Shown here: one piece after another, positions 1-9,200 of the stretch
Numbering within the stretch: position 1 is the stretch's first letter
How the letters are laid out: each line of letters begins with the position of its first letter
Source: an uncultured Bacteroidales bacterium
GTDB taxonomy: Bacteria; Bacteroidota; Bacteroidia; Bacteroidales; Paludibacteraceae
Direction of reading: 5' to 3'
Length of the DNA stretch: 64,000 nt
Assembly (NCBI GenBank): GCA_937907165.1
Contig: CALCUH010000010.1
Coordinates: 65,957 to 129,956, forward strand
Position numbers and translations under genes: made by a program
Notes under the pieces: generated by a model
Seen by the model: the letters and a program-made list of their open reading frames with translations, nothing else
Databases searched by the model: none
Told to the model about the DNA's origin: nothing

Positions 1-2
1 AA

Positions 3-674
3 ACAAAATACAAAGTTACCCTGAACACCCGCGATGCCTGTGAACGGCTGCTCCCCGCAAAGCCGCAGGAGCCATCCCTTCGATCTTGGCATCCTCTGAC
101 AGGATGGGAGAAGGAGGAAGCAGCGCGGGAGCATAAGGCTTTTGAGAACGCATCTGCCGAATACCATATCCGGTTGCAGAACTATAAGCTGGATTACGAA
201 GCGGTCGTGAACGAAATCTTCATCAACCAGCTCGGCGGCGCGTCGTTTGACGACGTTGGCGTCCATGAACTGAAAAAAGCGGTTCGCAGCGCCGTGACAA
301 CCAGAGACTGGCATAACAATAATGCCGTGCGGGAGGAATTCTCCGTAGTGAAAAACACACTGCGCCTGACGGGGAATCATTGCAAGGAAGACGCATGGTT
401 CAAGCAGTATCATGACGATGTTCGCATGGAGCTGTATGACAGCGGAAAAACCATCCTCCGCGCTCTGATCCACTTCTGCACCGGGAGTCTGACCGAAATC
501 CCGATGGATATGAAAGACCTGTTTGACTATCATTTCGACAGAGCAGAATTCCACGTTTCCTCCATGGATGCCGTGGAGCACATCAAGCTGTTCAAAAACG
601 GGCGTATGGATATTCGTTTCAAGGATAGTATCTTCGCTAACCAGTTTGTGGAACAGTATCTCCGCGCCGCCTGA
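3..674 (+). CDS. Phage protein of unknown function, 5'-truncated by window edge
   Basis: The reading frame is open from base 3 to the stop at 672-674 with no convincing start. The TTG at 174 has no ribosome binding site and lies inside the open frame, so the gene begins upstream of the window. The visible 223 residues are hydrophilic and mostly helical-looking. The C-terminal stretch near 590-670 (LFKNGRMDIRF and following) faintly recalls DUF4942 phage proteins, but I would not assign the family. A zinc-ribbon gene and a helix-turn-helix gene follow closely on the same strand. Confidence 0.75.
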   Translation, partial: TKYKVTLNTRDACERLLPAKPQEPSLRSWHPLTGWEKEEAAREHKAFENASAEYHIRLQNYKLDYEAVVNEIFINQLGGASFDDVGVHELKKAVRSAVTTRDWHNNNAVREEFSVVKNTLRLTGNHCKEDAWFKQYHDDVRMELYDSGKTILRALIHFCTGSLTEIPMDMKDLFDYHFDRAEFHVSSMDAVEHIKLFKNGRMDIRFKDSIFANQFVEQYLRAA

Positions 675-710
675 CGATCTCAACAAGGATAATCTTGACA
701 AGGAGGAAAA

Positions 711-881
711 ATGGAAGTTACCTGTGAAACGTGCGGAAAGCCGATCTATATTCCGCGCCCCGCCATGTACGCATATCGAAGATGCAGGACTCATGGACGC
801 TGCAAGAGAACCTACTGGTTCTGCGGCTGGAACTGTACCGTTGCGTTTGATAAAAAAGACCCGCGTAAAAGGAGGTGTTGA
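711..881 (+). CDS. Small cysteine-rich (zinc-ribbon-like) protein, 56 aa
   Basis: A 56-codon frame starts at ATG 711, five bases after a perfect AGGAGG at 701-706, and ends 3 bases before the next gene. It contains six cysteines in CxxC (residues 5-8), C25, C31, CxxxC (38-42) arrangement plus a basic tail, which suggests a small metal-binding protein. The function is unknown. The strong RBS and tight spacing to the gene at 885 support it as real despite its size. Confidence 0.6.
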   Translation: MEVTCETCGKPIYIPRPAMYAYRRCRTHGRCKRTYWFCGWNCTVAFDKKDPRKRRC

Positions 882-884
882 CAC

Positions 885-1631
885 ATGGCAGTCATCCACG
901 TGGAGAAGACGCAGAATTACACTGTCATGTCCAACTATCATCTGCGTGATAAAAGCCTGTCGCTGAAAGCCGTCGGTCTGCTATCCAAAATCCTATCTCT
1001 CCCTCCGAACTGGGATTACACCGTGGAGGGTCTCGAAGCGATCTGCCGCGACGGCAGAGACGGTATCCGCGCCGCGCTGAAAGAACTGGAAGAACGCGGA
1101 TACCTGACACGCGCCCGAGTCCGCGACAGATATGGGAAACTCGGCGGAATGGAATACACGATCCGTGAATGCCCAAACTCTGCCGAGCCTGTAACGGAAA
1201 ATCCAACGTTGGAAAAGCCTGCGTTGGAAAAACCTATGCAGGAAAAACCTACGTTGGAAAATCCCACACAATTAAATACTAATAGAATAAATACAGATAA
1301 AGTAAATACTAAAGGATCAAATACTGAGAGTGAGCCCCACTCCCAGACGCGCCGTAAAAACTCCGATCCGTTCACGCCGCCGACTTTCGATGAGGTCAGG
1401 ACATACTGTACGGAACGCGGGAATAGGATCGACCCGGAAATCTTCATCGACTACTACGCCGCAAGGAACTGGAACCTGTCGAACGGACAGAAAATGGCGG
1501 ACTGGAAAGCCGCAGTCAGAAACTGGGAACACCGCGACCGTGGTCAGAGAGACGAGCCGTGCGGAAGTAGCTTCGAGACAGACAGCTTCTTCGCGGCCGC
1601 AGTAGCAAACACCTATAAATCAATTTTGTGA
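885..1631 (+). CDS. Helix-turn-helix replication-initiator-like protein
   Basis: The N-terminal 90 residues form a winged helix-turn-helix of the type in Firmicutes phage and plasmid replication proteins (KAVGLLSKILSLPPNWDYT, then GRDGIRAALKELEERGYL). A repetitive linker follows around residues 105-125 (variants of LEKP and LENP), then a DnaD-like C-terminal tail (FIDYYAARNW, then WKAAVRNWE at about 190-220). Such proteins bind DNA and may load the replication machinery or regulate transcription. AGGAGG lies at 871-876, just ahead of the start. The real replication module is 20 kb away, so a regulatory role is also possible. Confidence 0.7.
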   Translation: MAVIHVEKTQNYTVMSNYHLRDKSLSLKAVGLLSKILSLPPNWDYTVEGLEAICRDGRDGIRAALKELEERGYLTRARVRDRYGKLGGMEYTIRECPNSAEPVTENPTLEKPALEKPMQEKPTLENPTQLNTNRINTDKVNTKGSNTESEPHSQTRRKNSDPFTPPTFDEVRTYCTERGNRIDPEIFIDYYAARNWNLSNGQKMADWKAAVRNWEHRDRGQRDEPCGSSFETDSFFAAAVANTYKSIL

Positions 1632-1644
1632 AAGAGGATCAATT

Positions 1645-2295
1645 ATGAAACATGACTACGTACTTCGCAACTACCTTATGGATTTCGGGAAAGCTCTGCT
1701 GGTCGGCAGCGTCGCCTGTGCCATGGCGTGGGGTGGTCTGGTATTCGCTAAAGAATACATCATCGAATCGCCGGAACTGCCGACAGTGAAACCGGAATAC
1801 GTTATCGAAACCGTCGAGACTCCCGCCCTGTCCGCCTCGGAACCGATCGTGTATGAAGCCCCGGAACAGCAGGAGCCGGAACTGCTCGTCGGCTTCGATG
1901 GACTCACGGCATACGCATGGGAGCTGGAAGAAGCGGCAAAGATCGTCACGCTGGAAGCCGTAGGAGAGCCTGTGGAGGCGCAGATTACGGATGTCGGTAT
2001 CATCATGCGCCGCGTCCAATACGGACGTGAGACGGGGCTGTGGGGTTCCACCGTGCATGAAATCCTGTCAGCCAAAGAGGACAATGGATCGCTCGCCTTC
2101 TCAACGTGGACGGATATCGACGCAGAAATCGAAGTCCCCGACAGCATCCGCGAAATCGTCTACGATGCATTTTACAACGGAACAGACGTGCCGTGGAACC
2201 TGATGTGGTTCCGGGCGGATTACTACGCCGGATGGGGAATCCCGGCATTCTGTATCGGAAATACATACTATAACTACTCGCCGTGGGTACGGTAA
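1645..2295 (+). CDS. Membrane-anchored cell wall hydrolase, SleB-like
   Basis: The 216-residue protein has one N-terminal transmembrane segment (residues 15-30), a Pro/Glu-rich linker (35-70), then a domain resembling Hydrolase_2/SleB lytic enzymes: AAKIVTLEAVGEP at about 92-104 carries the conserved E-A-x-GE core, followed by the expected I-x-x-R region and TVHEIL. SleB enzymes cleave peptidoglycan. Because the protein is anchored and lies far from the lysis cassette at 46-49 kb, it may remodel the wall rather than cause lysis. The usual FS motif after the EIL region is present only in altered form, so activity is uncertain. Confidence 0.6.
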   Translation: MKHDYVLRNYLMDFGKALLVGSVACAMAWGGLVFAKEYIIESPELPTVKPEYVIETVETPALSASEPIVYEAPEQQEPELLVGFDGLTAYAWELEEAAKIVTLEAVGEPVEAQITDVGIIMRRVQYGRETGLWGSTVHEILSAKEDNGSLAFSTWTDIDAEIEVPDSIREIVYDAFYNGTDVPWNLMWFRADYYAGWGIPAFCIGNTYYNYSPWVR

Positions 2296-2313
2296 GGAAA
2301 GGAGAAAATCATA

Positions 2314-2514
2314 ATGCCTTGGATTAACTGGACTCCCGTAAACGATCACCTTCCGGAAGACGAGCTTCCCGCGAAGTCAAATCGGAAACAAATCAAATGC
2401 CTTGTTACAACAGAACACCGTCTGCCGAACGGGCATATAAGCCGATACGTCCGGGAATGCACCCGGATGGCGTATAGTACGAGCTTTTGGTTCTGGAGTA
2501 GAGCACCGGACTGA
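2314..2514 (+). CDS. DUF551-like small protein
   Basis: This 66-residue protein begins with INWTPVNDHLPED, matching the WIxVxDxLPE start of DUF551 proteins common in phages, and ends with FWFWSRAP, equivalent to the VxAWMPLPEP end of that family. An AAGGAGA ribosome binding site lies about 8 bases before ATG 2314. A second protein with the same kind of start sits at 3737. The function is unknown. Confidence 0.5.
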   Translation: MPWINWTPVNDHLPEDELPAKSNRKQIKCLVTTEHRLPNGHISRYVRECTRMAYSTSFWFWSRAPD

Positions 2515-2564
2515 TTCGTTACCGCGTGGGCTCCCCTGCCGAAAGCATATCCGGAGGAATAACG

Positions 2565-2753
2565 ATGCAGGGGTATATCAGCAAACAGAAGTTACTCGAA
2601 AGTCTTGAGAATATAAAAGCGGAATACGGCAACGATAATTCGTCTCTCGTCGAGCAGAGCGAAGTCCTCGATCTGGTATTCGGCTTCCCGCCCGAAGACG
2701 TTGTACCTGCCACCCATGCACATTATTGCGGTGCGAAGATGGACGAAAAATAA
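2565..2753 (+). CDS. Hypothetical protein with C-terminal zinc-finger remnant
   Basis: ATG 2565 follows GGAGG at 2553-2557, giving 62 residues. The helical N-terminus (SKQKLLESLENIKAEYG) and the end (HAHYCGAKMDEK) look like a phage protein whose final zinc ribbon (CxxCGAKMD) has lost its first cysteine pair. The gene at 3737 ends with the intact form (FCPECGAKMDEQ). The role is unknown. Confidence 0.5.
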   Translation: MQGYISKQKLLESLENIKAEYGNDNSSLVEQSEVLDLVFGFPPEDVVPATHAHYCGAKMDEK

Positions 2754-2767
2754 AGGGGGTTCAAAAA

Positions 2768-3343
2768 ATGAAAAAAATGAAAAAAATCATGATTGTCACT
2801 CTGGCAGTAGCGATGGCGGTATTTTCCGCCGGATGCGAGTACACTCCCAGCGCGTCCGTAGTGGACGCAAACAAGCAGATGGGTGTAGCGGATAATCTGG
2901 CATATGCACAGCCCACGCCCACCGATATATCGTATTCGCTGGAACGTTACAACCTAATCAGGCGTGCGTACTGGGTGAACGGACAGCGGGAGAAAGCCAA
3001 CTCCCTTGTCTGCCCGGTGGAGAAACCGTTGGGGTACATCGTTCTTTTAAGCGGCAGTACCATCGTCAATACGTTCGTCGTTGACGGAAAAGTCACCAGC
3101 TTGAACAGTTTTCTCACGCCGAACTGCGTCGAGGATCTGCAAGCTATGCGTGGCAGTTATTATCTGGTCAATGTCGAAATGGCTGACGTGGACGGCAGCT
3201 ATGGCGAGAATGATCGTGGGATATTCTTTTTCACACCTGACGGGAACTACTTCGAGTGGACGGCTGAATATCTGTACTCCGACGTTCCGTTCGTCATCGA
3301 AGCTCCCGCCGTGAGATTCGAGGAGGTAAACGATGAAAAATAA
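2768..3343 (+). CDS. Putative lipoprotein
   Basis: The start at ATG 2768 follows AAAGGGGGT. Residues 1-22 form a lipoprotein signal peptide: a lysine-rich head, a hydrophobic core and a lipobox ending FSAGC. The mature part (about 170 residues) has no recognised domain. It overlaps the next lipoprotein gene by 11 bases, so the two are translationally coupled and probably act together at the cell surface, for example in surface exclusion of other phages. That role is inference. Confidence 0.6.
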   Translation: MKKMKKIMIVTLAVAMAVFSAGCEYTPSASVVDANKQMGVADNLAYAQPTPTDISYSLERYNLIRRAYWVNGQREKANSLVCPVEKPLGYIVLLSGSTIVNTFVVDGKVTSLNSFLTPNCVEDLQAMRGSYYLVNVEMADVDGSYGENDRGIFFFTPDGNYFEWTAEYLYSDVPFVIEAPAVRFEEVNDEK

Positions 3344-3722
3344 AACGATTATTGCAATTGTTGCAATCGTATCCGTCGCAATCCTTGCGACGGGATGCGG
3401 CATCACTCCGGCGGGTCGCGCCATGTTCAATACGTGGGGATATGCCGTCCAGAGGGTGGACGATGCGACGAGCTATGAAACGAAGAAAACGGTGGAGGAC
3501 ACGTGCCGCGCCATGATGGCAAGCTACACGGCGGATCGTCTGACATATCTCCAGTACCGCGACAACGACGACGAAGAAAAGCAGTCGTGGGCGGAACAGG
3601 CGAAAATGCGTGCGAACCGGACAGCGGCGAACTACAACGAATATATCTTGAAAAATTCGTTCGTATGGAGGGATAATATCCCTTTCGACGTAGAAGCAAG
3701 GTTAGAGTACATTGAGTATTAA
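3333..3722 (+). CDS. Putative lipoprotein
   Basis: A 129-residue protein with a signal peptide and lipobox ATGC at residues 19-22, followed by a charged helical region rich in Asp, Glu and Arg. AGGAGG (3319-3324) lies within the end of the preceding lipoprotein gene, indicating coupled expression. No family is recognised. Tandem lipoproteins in temperate phages are often lysogenic surface proteins, but nothing in the sequence proves it. Confidence 0.6.
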   Translation: MKNKTIIAIVAIVSVAILATGCGITPAGRAMFNTWGYAVQRVDDATSYETKKTVEDTCRAMMASYTADRLTYLQYRDNDDEEKQSWAEQAKMRANRTAANYNEYILKNSFVWRDNIPFDVEARLEYIEY

Positions 3723-3736
3723 AAAGGAGAAACAAT

Positions 3737-4165
3737 ATGGTATATGATAACATCAATGAGTTCGCGCTGAAATGGCATCGGGTAGAAGACACCCTGCCTG
3801 AAAACGAACCGCGCGACCAAAAGTACCCCGGTGATATTCCGTGCGTAACACGCGCGGAAGGCTCATTTCATGGCGCAGAGCCAAACGTGTATATCATGAG
3901 GAATGCGCGTCGGGAGCTGTCGTACCCTGAAAAAAAATGGGTGTGGGATCACTGCCTGACGGGCTACAAGATCGTAGCGTGGGCGCATGTGCCTGCAAAT
4001 GAGGATGATATTTCGCTCTCCGCTCCGGCTGCTCATGCACATTGGTTGGATAATGGAGTGTACTATAACGCCGCGCATTACAAGTGTTCAAGGTGCGGAT
4101 ACGAGACGGAACCTGCACCAAGTAAGTTCTGCCCCGAATGCGGAGCGAAAATGGATGAGCAATAA
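3737..4165 (+). CDS. DUF551-like protein with C-terminal zinc ribbon
   Basis: The 142-residue protein has a DUF551-like N-terminus (KWHRVEDTLPENEP, and YKIVAWAHVP around residue 78-88). It ends in a two-cysteine-pair zinc ribbon, CSRCGYE and FCPECGAKMDEQ, about residues 116-142. AAGGAGA precedes the ATG. It belongs to a run of small same-strand genes with short spacers. The function is unknown. Confidence 0.6.
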   Translation: MVYDNINEFALKWHRVEDTLPENEPRDQKYPGDIPCVTRAEGSFHGAEPNVYIMRNARRELSYPEKKWVWDHCLTGYKIVAWAHVPANEDDISLSAPAAHAHWLDNGVYYNAAHYKCSRCGYETEPAPSKFCPECGAKMDEQ

Positions 4166-4177
4166 GGAGGATAAAAG

Positions 4178-4585
4178 ATGAATGGATGCACGAATAGAGA
4201 TCGAGAGCTGGAACCGTTTGAGAGACTTCATATCGGTTACGATCATTCGGATATGCACATTGAAGTGGAGGTGATTTATAATACCTCCGCAGATCCCGGA
4301 GAACTGATTGCCAAGCTCGATGAAGACCTTAGTCATTACGCTGACTCATGCAGGAGAAATGTGCAAGCCCACTGTTCAAACGAACACCCTGAAGCGAAGT
4401 ATTGGGGGGAACTGGATAAATTGATCATGTCGGACAAAATGGACGAATTCTGGAAAATGGTTGAGGCATACCAGATTAAAGGTGACAAATCGCATCCGAA
4501 GAAGGCGGATAAGGCGCGGGACGAGTGGAGCAACAATCCATTTGACGGAGATTATCACGGATGGGGAGGAGTACCTGATGATTGA
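4178..4585 (+). CDS. Hypothetical protein
   Basis: A 135-residue acidic protein begins 12 bases after the previous stop, with AAGGAGG just upstream. No domain is recognised. It is rich in Asp, Glu, His and Trp near the end (DGDYHGWGG). It belongs to the same short-spaced accessory operon. Confidence 0.55.
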   Translation: MNGCTNRDRELEPFERLHIGYDHSDMHIEVEVIYNTSADPGELIAKLDEDLSHYADSCRRNVQAHCSNEHPEAKYWGELDKLIMSDKMDEFWKMVEAYQIKGDKSHPKKADKARDEWSNNPFDGDYHGWGGVPDD

Positions 4586-4600
4586 TCCCGATTGCGTATT

Positions 4601-4816
4601 ATGGCAATGAAAACCCTCCCCAAAGACCACCGCGTGTGGGTAACATATCTGGACGCGAACAATCGCCCCCGCTTCCAAATCACAAGCGACTCAGCGAGAT
4701 TAACCTATCACCTCTGGAAAGTCGCACCGGACGGATACGAACGCCTCGGTAAGTCCCCTTCCCCCGACCAACTGACGGAACAGTTCTCCGTCATGGAAGA
4801 AACCCGTAAAGAATAA
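4601..4816 (+). CDS. Hypothetical protein, about 71 aa
   Basis: The frame is open from TTG 4592. ATG 4601 or 4607 are the better starts, although no good ribosome binding site is visible. The protein has a beta-rich pattern (VWVTYLDANNRPRFQITSD) and a polar tail. No family is recognised. It lies 21 bases ahead of folD and may be co-transcribed with it. Confidence 0.45.
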   Translation: MAMKTLPKDHRVWVTYLDANNRPRFQITSDSARLTYHLWKVAPDGYERLGKSPSPDQLTEQFSVMEETRKE

Positions 4817-4837
4817 AGACAAGAAAGGAAAATAACC

Positions 4838-5671
4838 ATGTCCGCAAAAATTCTTGACTGCCGCTCCCTCGCGGCGAAATATAAGCAAAGCATCAAGAAG
4901 TCACTGGAAAGAAGTGATCTTGACGAACCTGTAACCCTGACCGTCGTGCAGGTGGGTCACGATTCCGCAAGCGATACCTATATCCGCAACAAGAAAAAGG
5001 ACTGCGAGGAAGTCGGAATCCAGTTCGAGCATATCGAACTCCCGGAGGATATTCCGTTCGATACAGCGCGTAGCATCGTGGAAAGTATTCATAACCCCGT
5101 TATCATTCAGTGCCCGCTTCCGGAACGTCTGGAAGACCTCCCCCTCATGGTTGATTCACAATACGATGTGGACGGTCTCGGTCTGATTAACACCGCATAC
5201 CTGTATAACACTGGCTCGTCGGATTACGAACCATGTACCCCCGGCGGCATCATGTGTATTCTGGCAGAAAACGATATCCCGATTTCCGGGCAGAACGTCT
5301 GCATTGTGGGACGCAGCAATATCGTAGGCAAACCGCTCGCCCACATGATGATGGATGAAGACGCCACCGTCACCGTATGCCACTCGAAAACCAGAGACCT
5401 TGCGGAACATACCCGTCAGGCTGACATTCTCGTGTCGGCAGTCGGAAAAGCCGGTCTGATTACCGCCGATATGGTAAAACCCGGAGCCGTCGTGATTGAT
5501 GTAGGCATCAACCGGAACAGCGAAGGAAAGCTCTGCGGCGATGTGGATTTCGACGCGGTAAAGGAAGTCGCAGGAGCAATCACCACCGTCCCCGGAGGCG
5601 TCGGACTGATAACCCGCGCCATGTTGCTGTATAACGTGCTGTTCTATGCCAAGCCTATATGCGGCGCGTGA
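4838..5671 (+). CDS. folD: FolD: methylenetetrahydrofolate dehydrogenase/cyclohydrolase
   Basis: The 277-residue protein has the normal FolD length and its signatures in order: substrate region YIRNKKKDCEEVGI, QCPLPERL, YDVDGL, EPCTPGG, the nucleotide-binding GRSNIVGKPL, CHSKT, DVGIN, GDVDF and the C-terminal VPGGVGLIT. FolD interconverts 5,10-methylene-THF and 10-formyl-THF with NADP. In a phage it could feed one-carbon units to thymidylate synthesis. A ThyX-like gene is at 33.7 kb and dUTPase at 40.7 kb. AAGAAAGGA precedes the ATG. The catalytic tyrosine and lysine are present, so activity is expected. Confidence 0.93.
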   Translation: MSAKILDCRSLAAKYKQSIKKSLERSDLDEPVTLTVVQVGHDSASDTYIRNKKKDCEEVGIQFEHIELPEDIPFDTARSIVESIHNPVIIQCPLPERLEDLPLMVDSQYDVDGLGLINTAYLYNTGSSDYEPCTPGGIMCILAENDIPISGQNVCIVGRSNIVGKPLAHMMMDEDATVTVCHSKTRDLAEHTRQADILVSAVGKAGLITADMVKPGAVVIDVGINRNSEGKLCGDVDFDAVKEVAGAITTVPGGVGLITRAMLLYNVLFYAKPICGA

Positions 5672-5753
5672 ACCGCAATAAAGAAAAATACGGCGTGAAT
5701 GGAAATGGACTTTTCGGACACGCTTGGATGTCAAATGAGGACAGAATATTTCA

Positions 5754-6188
5754 ATGAACACACTAAAAATTGAGCGACTGCTCGCACAGAAATATCATTA
5801 TTCCCCTCTTCCTGCTGAACTTTCCGGCAAATACAGAGAGTTTTTCAAAACGAACATACCGGATTATTTAAGCGTAGAAGGAAGTGATGCCCCGCTATAT
5901 ACATCACACGGCAGCAAAATCTGTGATAGATATGAGCGGATCGTGATCGGAGATTACGGAGCCTTTATCGAGTTCTTACACAAACCGTGCGATGTAGACT
6001 TCGTAATTCAGCCGGGACAAGAATATCGCATCAACGACAGAAAGTACAGCAGGAACGTAAAGTACCTGTGGATGACAATTGACGATTCGTCCGGCGTAAA
6101 AATCTATCACCAGAAGAAGCCTGTCGCATATGCCGATTATAAACCCAAACGGTACTATGTAAGCGTTCACGAGGTGTTCGCTCAATAA
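5754..6188 (+). CDS. Hypothetical protein
   Basis: A 144-residue protein, mixed alpha and beta by composition, with a basic C-terminal half (YADYKPKRYYVSVHEVF). No family is recognised. It starts 82 bases after folD. The interval upstream of the next gene (6189-6268) holds AT-rich sequence and the decamer GGTTAGCAAA, also found before the gene at 29864. Confidence 0.5.
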   Translation: MNTLKIERLLAQKYHYSPLPAELSGKYREFFKTNIPDYLSVEGSDAPLYTSHGSKICDRYERIVIGDYGAFIEFLHKPCDVDFVIQPGQEYRINDRKYSRNVKYLWMTIDDSSGVKIYHQKKPVAYADYKPKRYYVSVHEVFAQ

Positions 6189-6268
6189 TCACGCAAAGTC
6201 ATGGAAACAGGTTAGCAAACCCAAAAATTTTCCGATATTATAAGCACAACCAACCGTAAGGAGATAAA

Positions 6269-9200
6269 ATGAAATACATACCCACCTACCAGACGCTGCC
6301 ACTGGAACAGCGCAAAGACCTCAACGCAAAGATCGTCTACCTGATCGAGCAGGACAAACTGTCCGATTACGGCATCACACAGGAAGACGTATTCAACTAC
6401 TATACCGGAGACGGCGGTCTTCACGGATTGGAACGTGCCGATTATCGGAATTATCACGATTACGCCGAGGCAAAGAAGGAAATTGAGAACGGGCAGTTCT
6501 TCACTCCTTCTTTCCTCTGCCGGATCGTTATGGAATCTCTAAACCCGACCGATCACGAAACCGTAGCCGATCTGACGTGCGGAATGGGATCCTTCTGCAA
6601 CTATATGGAGCATGAGGAATGTTTCTACGGAAACGAGCTGGACGTCGCCGCGTATAAGGTGGCAAAATGTCTCTACCCCAACGCCGCGCTCGACAACCGC
6701 GACATCCGCAGCTATCAGCCGAAACAGCAGTTCGATTTCGTGGTCGGAAACCCGCCGTATAACCTCAAATGGTGGACGGATCAGGGCGAGATTCTTTCTC
6801 AGCTTTTCTATTGCCAGAGAGCGCACGAATTTCTGAAGCCGCTCGGCATTTTAGCCGTCGTCGTCCCCCGTTCCTTCCTCGCGGATGACTTTTCGGATCG
6901 CCGCATGATCGAGGATATGCGAGACCGCTTCGATTTTCTCGGACAGATCGCCGTCTATGGAGATGCGTTCAAGGCTCTCGGTGTTGAGGGATACGACACC
7001 AAGATTCAGTTCTGGCAGAAACGCGAGGAAGATGCAAAGCCCAAACCATACCGGACGGATTTCGTGGCTGAGCTGAACGATTTCCCGGATGAAAACGCCA
7101 TCCGCACCCTGATGGAGACGATCCGCAGGCACATTACGGACGCGGCAGTCGCAAAGCTGCGCTCCGTTCATGCGAGAAGGGTTGCCGTAGCTTCCGGGTC
7201 GGACGATTTCCGGTATCAGGTAAACCGAATGCTGTACCAGATTTCCATTCATCCCGCTACCAAGAAATATTACCCGAAGTGTCAGGAAAAGCTCTACGAG
7301 TTTGAGCATCAGGAAAAGCCGGACGGAATGACGTGGGAGGATTGGGCGAAGACAAAGCTCACCGAAAAGAGGGTGCTTTCCTATCTGAGACAGACTCTCC
7401 GCAAACAGAGCGCAAAGCAGCAGCTCGACAGAATCCGTCCGGTCAAACGCGGGAGTAGCCTTGTCTGGGTCGGAGACAGCCCTAAAGCGGAACGCTCGTT
7501 ATCGGAGGTAGAAAAAACACCGATCCCGATCCACCGGATTGTTACAAGCGGTGATATTCCGGACGAAGAACTTTGGAACAGCTTTTCCCGTCTGATCCAC
7601 CGGAAAGCTCGCGACTATCAGCGCGAAACAATGCCGTTTGCCGATATGTTTCCGTCGGAAGGAATCGCAAAATACCTGAACGGATTCTCTTTGTACGATC
7701 AGGAAAACGCGGAAACCATTCGCCTCAACGAAATCCAGAAACATGATCTGAACCTGCTCCTGCAGAAGCATTACACCCTTCTCCAGTGGGAACAGGGTTC
7801 AGGTAAAACTCTTGCGGGAATCGCAGCCGCAAGGTATCGCATGGAACGCCAGAGCGCAAAAAACGTATGGATTATCTCTCCCGCGATCTCCATTCATAAT
7901 AACTGGGAGGTTTGCCTTGATAACTACGGGCTCCCCTACCGCACAATTTCATGTCTGAACGATCTGGAATCCGTAAAAGACGGGGACTGGATGCTTGTTA
8001 CTCTGAATATGCTCTGTAAGTATCGGAAACAGATCAAGGAGCTGGTCAGAAAAGCCGGGCAGAACATCTGCCTGATCTTCGATGAGAGCGATGAAATGTC
8101 AAACCCGTCCGGGAAGCGCACAAAGGCGGCGCTGGATTGCTTCCGCAGAGCGAGATATAAACTACTGATGACCGGAACCAGTACCCGGAATAACATTTCT
8201 GAGATTGCCCCGCAGCTTGAACTTCTTTACAACAACTCCTATAACATGATCTCGTGGGCGCAGACCACATACGGGTATGACAGAAAAGACCGTGAAGCGG
8301 GATTGCAGGAATACCCCAATGATTATTGCGGAGACCCCATTCCGGCATATACAGATGGATACCGCCTGTTTGCAGCGTCGCATCTGCCGGAAAAGATTAC
8401 CGTCTTCGGTGTGGGTCAGAAAACGCAGGATATCTATAACGCGGATGTTCTGAACAGACTGCTTTCCTACTCCGTCATTACCCGCACGTTTGAGGAAGTG
8501 ACCGGTAAGGAAATCCGCCGACTGCATCAGGTAACAGTTCCTTTTTCGGATGCGGAGAAAACCGTCTATCATAAGGCAATGGATGAATTTTATACCATGC
8601 GCTCCCGTTACTTCGCTTCTACCGGAAACAGCCGCAAAGACAGCATGATGGCGTTGATCCAGCAGATTACCCTTCTCCTTCGGATTTCTGCCGCTCCGAA
8701 TACCGTAGCGGAATACGCCGGAGACACACCGACAAAAATCCGCAAGGTGGTCTCCATGCTGGATGAATGGAAGGATGAAATCGTCGCCGTCGGAGTGCGT
8801 CACAAGATCGTGGTGGACGCATACGCGGAAGCGATTCGCACCGCCATGCCGGATCGTCCCCTGTTCATTGTGACGGGTAGCACAACCACCATGAAGGAAC
8901 GTCGAAATCTTCGCACACAGCTTCAGGAGAGCCGGAACGGTATCCTGCTCTGTACACAGCAGTCCCTCCCGTCCAGCGTCAACTTCGAGTTCGTAAACAA
9001 GGTTATCCTCCCGGAACTGCACTACAACAACGCCCGTATGAGCCAGTTCTATCACCGTTTCATTCGATATACCAGTACGGATTGGAAAGACGTCTACTTT
9101 GTTACCTACGCCGGAAGCATCGAATCCAATCAGATGCAGATGGTGTTGGCGAAGGAAAAACTCAACCTGTTCATGAAAGGTCAGGAACAGGATCTCGACG

